A stretch of 8,804 nt of DNA. Source: an uncultured Selenomonas sp. Lineage in GTDB: Bacteria; Bacillota; Negativicutes; Selenomonadales; Selenomonadaceae. The position numbers and the translations under genes were made by a program. This document shows, in pieces, positions 7,736 through 8,804 of the stretch. Below the pieces are notes generated by a model that worked only from the letters and a program-made list of their open reading frames with translations, made no database searches and had not been told where the DNA came from. The stretch is taken from positions 1-8,804 of the forward strand of contig CALJPB010000309.1 of assembly GCA_937981305.1 (NCBI GenBank), read 5' to 3'. Every line of letters starts with the position of its first letter. The first letter of the stretch is position 1.

Positions 7736-7764
7736 TTGTGAGGAGAGGGGGAATGTGCTATAAT
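7736..7764 (+). promoter_or_regulatory. Promoter of the reactivation protein-metH operon
   Basis: TTGTGA (7736-7741, four of six consensus bases) and a perfect TATAAT (7759-7764) are spaced by 17 bases, with an extended -10 TGC. Transcription should start near 7771, giving a leader of about 32 bases, too short for a SAM or cobalamin riboswitch. It lies back to back with the trpD promoter, with 8 bp between the two -35 boxes. Confidence 0.8.
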
Positions 7765-7792
7765 CTCTAAATCTTGTGTACTGTACTATAGT

Positions 7793-7797
7793 AGGAG
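7793..7797 (+). promoter_or_regulatory. Ribosome binding site that sets the reactivation gene start
   Basis: AGGAG sits 5 bases before the ATG at 7803. It lies inside the longer reading that begins at the GTG at 7776, which makes that upstream start unlikely. Confidence 0.75.
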
Positions 7798-7802
7798 AAG
7801 CT

Positions 7803-8483
7803 ATGTTTGAACCGCGTTTTACAACGCTGAATATGAATGAAATTCTAAAGTATCTTGGCTTTCGTGGGCAGGAGCTGACGGAGGAGATTGCAGCGCAGAT
7901 TCGCCGCTGTACGGATGAGGTGCTTGCCGCAGCAACGCCGCGTCTGACGTATCGTCACGCTCCTCTTGAAGATGGGGCAGTGCTCGGCGTGACGTTTGCA
8001 GGAAATGACATCCCTCGTATGCTTGAGCCGTGTGAGGAGGTTGTGCTCTTTGGTGCGACCCTCGGCCCAGGTGTCGAGCGGCTGATGATGCGCTATGAGG
8101 TCGTGAATGCGGCGGACTCCGTCATCATGGATGCGTGTGCGAGTACGGCGATCGAGAATATCTGCAACAACTTCGAGAGTGATATGCGAAGCGCCGTGGA
8201 GGCGGAGGGACGCTATCTGACGGATCGCTTCAGCCCCGGCTACGGTGACCTGCCGATTGCGGAGCAGCCGAAATTCTTTGCGCTGCTCGATATGACGCGG
8301 CGCATCGGTGTCTCGCTGACACCGACGACGATCATGGTGCCGCGCAAGTCAGTGACGGCGATTATGGGCATCGCACGCACGCCGCAGCCGCATCGACCGC
8401 CGGACTGCGAGCACTGCTTGATGTTCCGCACCTGTCCGTTCCGCAAGGCGGGGCGCAGGTGCCGCGAAGGGGCGAAGACATAG
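7803..8483 (+). CDS. Stand-alone methionine synthase reactivation-domain protein
   Basis: The 226-residue protein resembles the C-terminal B12-dependent methionine synthase activation domain (Met_synt_B12), here as a separate polypeptide. Full-length MetH uses this domain with S-adenosylmethionine and a reductant to re-methylate cobalamin that has oxidised to cob(II)alamin. A split arrangement is known in Thermotoga maritima, where TM0269 reactivates the truncated MetH TM0268. Family-like features are RFSPGYGDLP (142-151), where SAM is expected to bind, and the conserved end SLTPTTIMVPRKSVTAIMGI (171-190). After the domain comes a basic tail with C202, C205, C211 and C220 (C-x2-C-x5-C-x8-C), which could bind a metal or an Fe-S cluster; that is inference. 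The ATG is set by AGGAG at 7793-7797. A probable metH follows after 63 bases, supporting the assignment. Confidence 0.88.
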   Translation: MFEPRFTTLNMNEILKYLGFRGQELTEEIAAQIRRCTDEVLAAATPRLTYRHAPLEDGAVLGVTFAGNDIPRMLEPCEEVVLFGATLGPGVERLMMRYEVVNAADSVIMDACASTAIENICNNFESDMRSAVEAEGRYLTDRFSPGYGDLPIAEQPKFFALLDMTRRIGVSLTPTTIMVPRKSVTAIMGIARTPQPHRPPDCEHCLMFRTCPFRKAGRRCREGAKT

Positions 8484-8546
8484 GGGCGCTTCTGGGATTA
8501 CGCAAGTATCTGTCTATGGGCAGACCATAGTAATGGGGGATATAGA

Positions 8547-8804
8547 ATGCATCAAATAACGATATTGGACGGAGGGATGGGGACGGAGCTGCAGGCGCGT
8601 GGACTTGCGCCGGGCGAGCGCCCCGAACTCTTCGGCATGGATCATCCCGAGGTGATTGAGGAGGTTCATCGAAACTATATCGCGGCGGGCAGCCGCGTGA
8701 TCTACAGCAATACCTTCGGCGCGAACGGGCACAAGCTCGCGGGGACGGGCAAGACGGTGGCGGAGGTGATCGCCGCAAACGTCGCGACTGCGCGGCGTGC
8801 AGCG
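8547..8804 (+). CDS. metH: Homocysteine methyltransferase, probable MetH N-terminus (partial)
   Basis: An open reading frame begins at ATG 8547 and runs 86 codons to the right edge without a stop, so the gene is truncated by the window. The start has GGGGGA at 8534-8539. The N-terminus contains LDGGMGTELQARGL (7-20) and, later, YSNTFGAN, both typical of the homocysteine-binding barrel that transfers a methyl group to homocysteine to make methionine. The zinc-binding cysteines of this domain lie beyond the window. The upstream reactivation gene points to cobalamin-dependent MetH, in which folate- and B12-binding domains would follow and a C-terminal activation domain should be absent. A fused homocysteine methyltransferase/methylenetetrahydrofolate reductase or a shorter MmuM/BhmT-like enzyme cannot be excluded from this fragment. 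Confidence 0.82.
   Translation, partial: MHQITILDGGMGTELQARGLAPGERPELFGMDHPEVIEEVHRNYIAAGSRVIYSNTFGANGHKLAGTGKTVAEVIAANVATARRAA

Noticed and set aside
7776..7802. GTG at 7776 as the start of the reactivation protein
   Set aside because: It has no ribosome site, lies only a few bases after the predicted transcription start, and the following codons contain the AGGAG that serves the ATG at 7803.
7663..7802. T-box, SAM or cobalamin riboswitch between the divergent operons
   Set aside because: Both predicted leaders are only about 30 bases long and no terminator/antiterminator pair is present.

Overview
The window looks like ordinary chromosomal core metabolism from an anaerobic, fermentative member of the Negativicutes (Gram-negative Firmicutes), most likely close to Selenomonas or its relatives. 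This placement comes from recalled similarity: a three-subunit, cytochrome b558-type sdhCAB operon, a 44-heptad-type dCache chemoreceptor, and a free-standing methionine-synthase reactivation protein next to metH. The coding sequence is GC-rich at third positions. No mobile element, CRISPR array, rRNA or tRNA gene was seen.

Layout: (1) Positions 1-3418, + strand: a short leader with two hairpins, then sdhC, sdhA and sdhB in tight order, closed by a strong intrinsic terminator. (2) Positions 3513-5528, - strand: one methyl-accepting chemotaxis protein with its own terminator. It converges with sdhB, and its leader holds two inverted repeats. (3) Positions 5631-7727, - strand: a probable two-gene operon, trpD followed 20 bases later by a BASS-family sodium symporter, with a near-consensus promoter and a terminator. 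(4) Positions 7736-8804, + strand: a divergent operon with a stand-alone B12-dependent methionine synthase reactivation protein, then the first 86 codons of a homocysteine methyltransferase (probably metH), cut by the right edge.

How the genes work together: SdhCAB forms a membrane complex that interconverts fumarate and succinate using menaquinone. In a succinate/propionate fermenter it probably runs mainly as fumarate reductase. The reactivation protein and MetH form one functional unit, the first re-methylating inactive cob(II)alamin on the second. TrpD works in tryptophan synthesis; why it is paired with a BASS transporter is not evident from the sequence. The trpD and reactivation-gene promoters are back to back, with -35 boxes 8 bp apart and mirrored -10 regions, so the two operons may be regulated together or compete for polymerase.

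No clearly new system is visible. The points most worth checking are the trpD-BASS pairing, the mirrored divergent promoters, the cysteine-rich tail of the reactivation protein and the structured chemoreceptor leader.
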